Positions 21,690 to 21,729 of a stretch of DNA of 21,729 nt are shown here, piece after piece. Position 1 is the stretch's first letter; every line of letters starts with the position of its first letter. The notes below the pieces were generated by a model, which made no database searches, had not been told where the DNA came from, and saw only the letters and a program-made list of their open reading frames with translations. Source of the DNA: JBPCOB01 sp051000715 (GTDB lineage Bacteria > Actinomycetota > Actinomycetes > JALYNC01); assembly GCA_051000715.1 (NCBI GenBank), contig JBPCOB010000177.1, forward strand, positions 1 through 21,729, in the 5' to 3' direction. Made by a program: the position numbers and the translations under genes.

Positions 21690-21729
21690 GCCGCGGACAC
21701 CGCCGCCCGCCCACGACCCTGGAAGGACC

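Overview
The window is high-GC DNA with GTG/TTG starts, short intergenic gaps and many start/stop overlaps. The families present (DUF6350, DUF3017, a Sdh1-type succinate dehydrogenase, a PASTA-less PknB-like kinase) and the order DUF6350-purN-purH-folD-DUF3017-mdh point to an actinomycete (Actinomycetota). A Frankiales- or Micromonosporales-like genome is my guess, but I cannot fix the genus by eye. I see no tRNA, rRNA, CRISPR array, insertion sequence or prophage. This is mostly a chromosomal housekeeping region.

Layout. (1) 1-3941: the end of a polytopic DUF6350 membrane protein, a convergent small DUF4190-like membrane protein, then the purine genes purN-purH, translationally coupled by a GTGA overlap. 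(2) 3986-7103: a reverse-strand GNAT acetyltransferase, folD, a reverse-strand FHA plus LuxR-type HTH regulator, and an ACT-domain protein coupled to a DUF3017 membrane protein. FolD makes the 10-formyl-THF that PurN and PurH consume. (3) 7209-9246: a decarboxylating dehydrogenase of the isocitrate type followed 4 nt later by malate dehydrogenase. (4) 9290-14063: a CNNM/CBS/CorC membrane protein, trpS, a YihY/BrkB membrane protein and, convergent with it, a D-Ala-D-Ala carboxypeptidase. (5) 14344-17977: a compact sdhC-sdhA-sdhB operon resembling mycobacterial Sdh1. Its iron-sulfur subunit carries an extra C-terminal multi-pass membrane domain. (6) 18081-19841: a membrane serine/threonine kinase with an extracytoplasmic domain, divergent from (7) a methylmalonyl-CoA mutase catalytic chain lacking the B12 domain (19958-21538). 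The window ends with about 190 nt that may hold a 31-codon ORF and the leader of the next gene.

Functionally there are two themes. One is one-carbon/purine metabolism (purN, purH, folD). The other is the TCA cycle and its propionate entry (isocitrate dehydrogenase, malate dehydrogenase, succinate dehydrogenase, methylmalonyl-CoA mutase). A Ser/Thr kinase and a phosphopeptide-binding FHA transcription factor lie in the same window, so a signalling link is possible but unproven.

I did not find a clear new defence or mobile system. The most notable points are the SdhB-membrane fusion, a Cys/His-rich SdhC that could hold a membrane Rieske cluster, a likely CTG start for purN, mixed cofactor determinants in the isocitrate dehydrogenase, the FHA-HTH regulator, three genes with the same -10/6-nt/start (leaderless) layout, and several unexplained inverted repeats.
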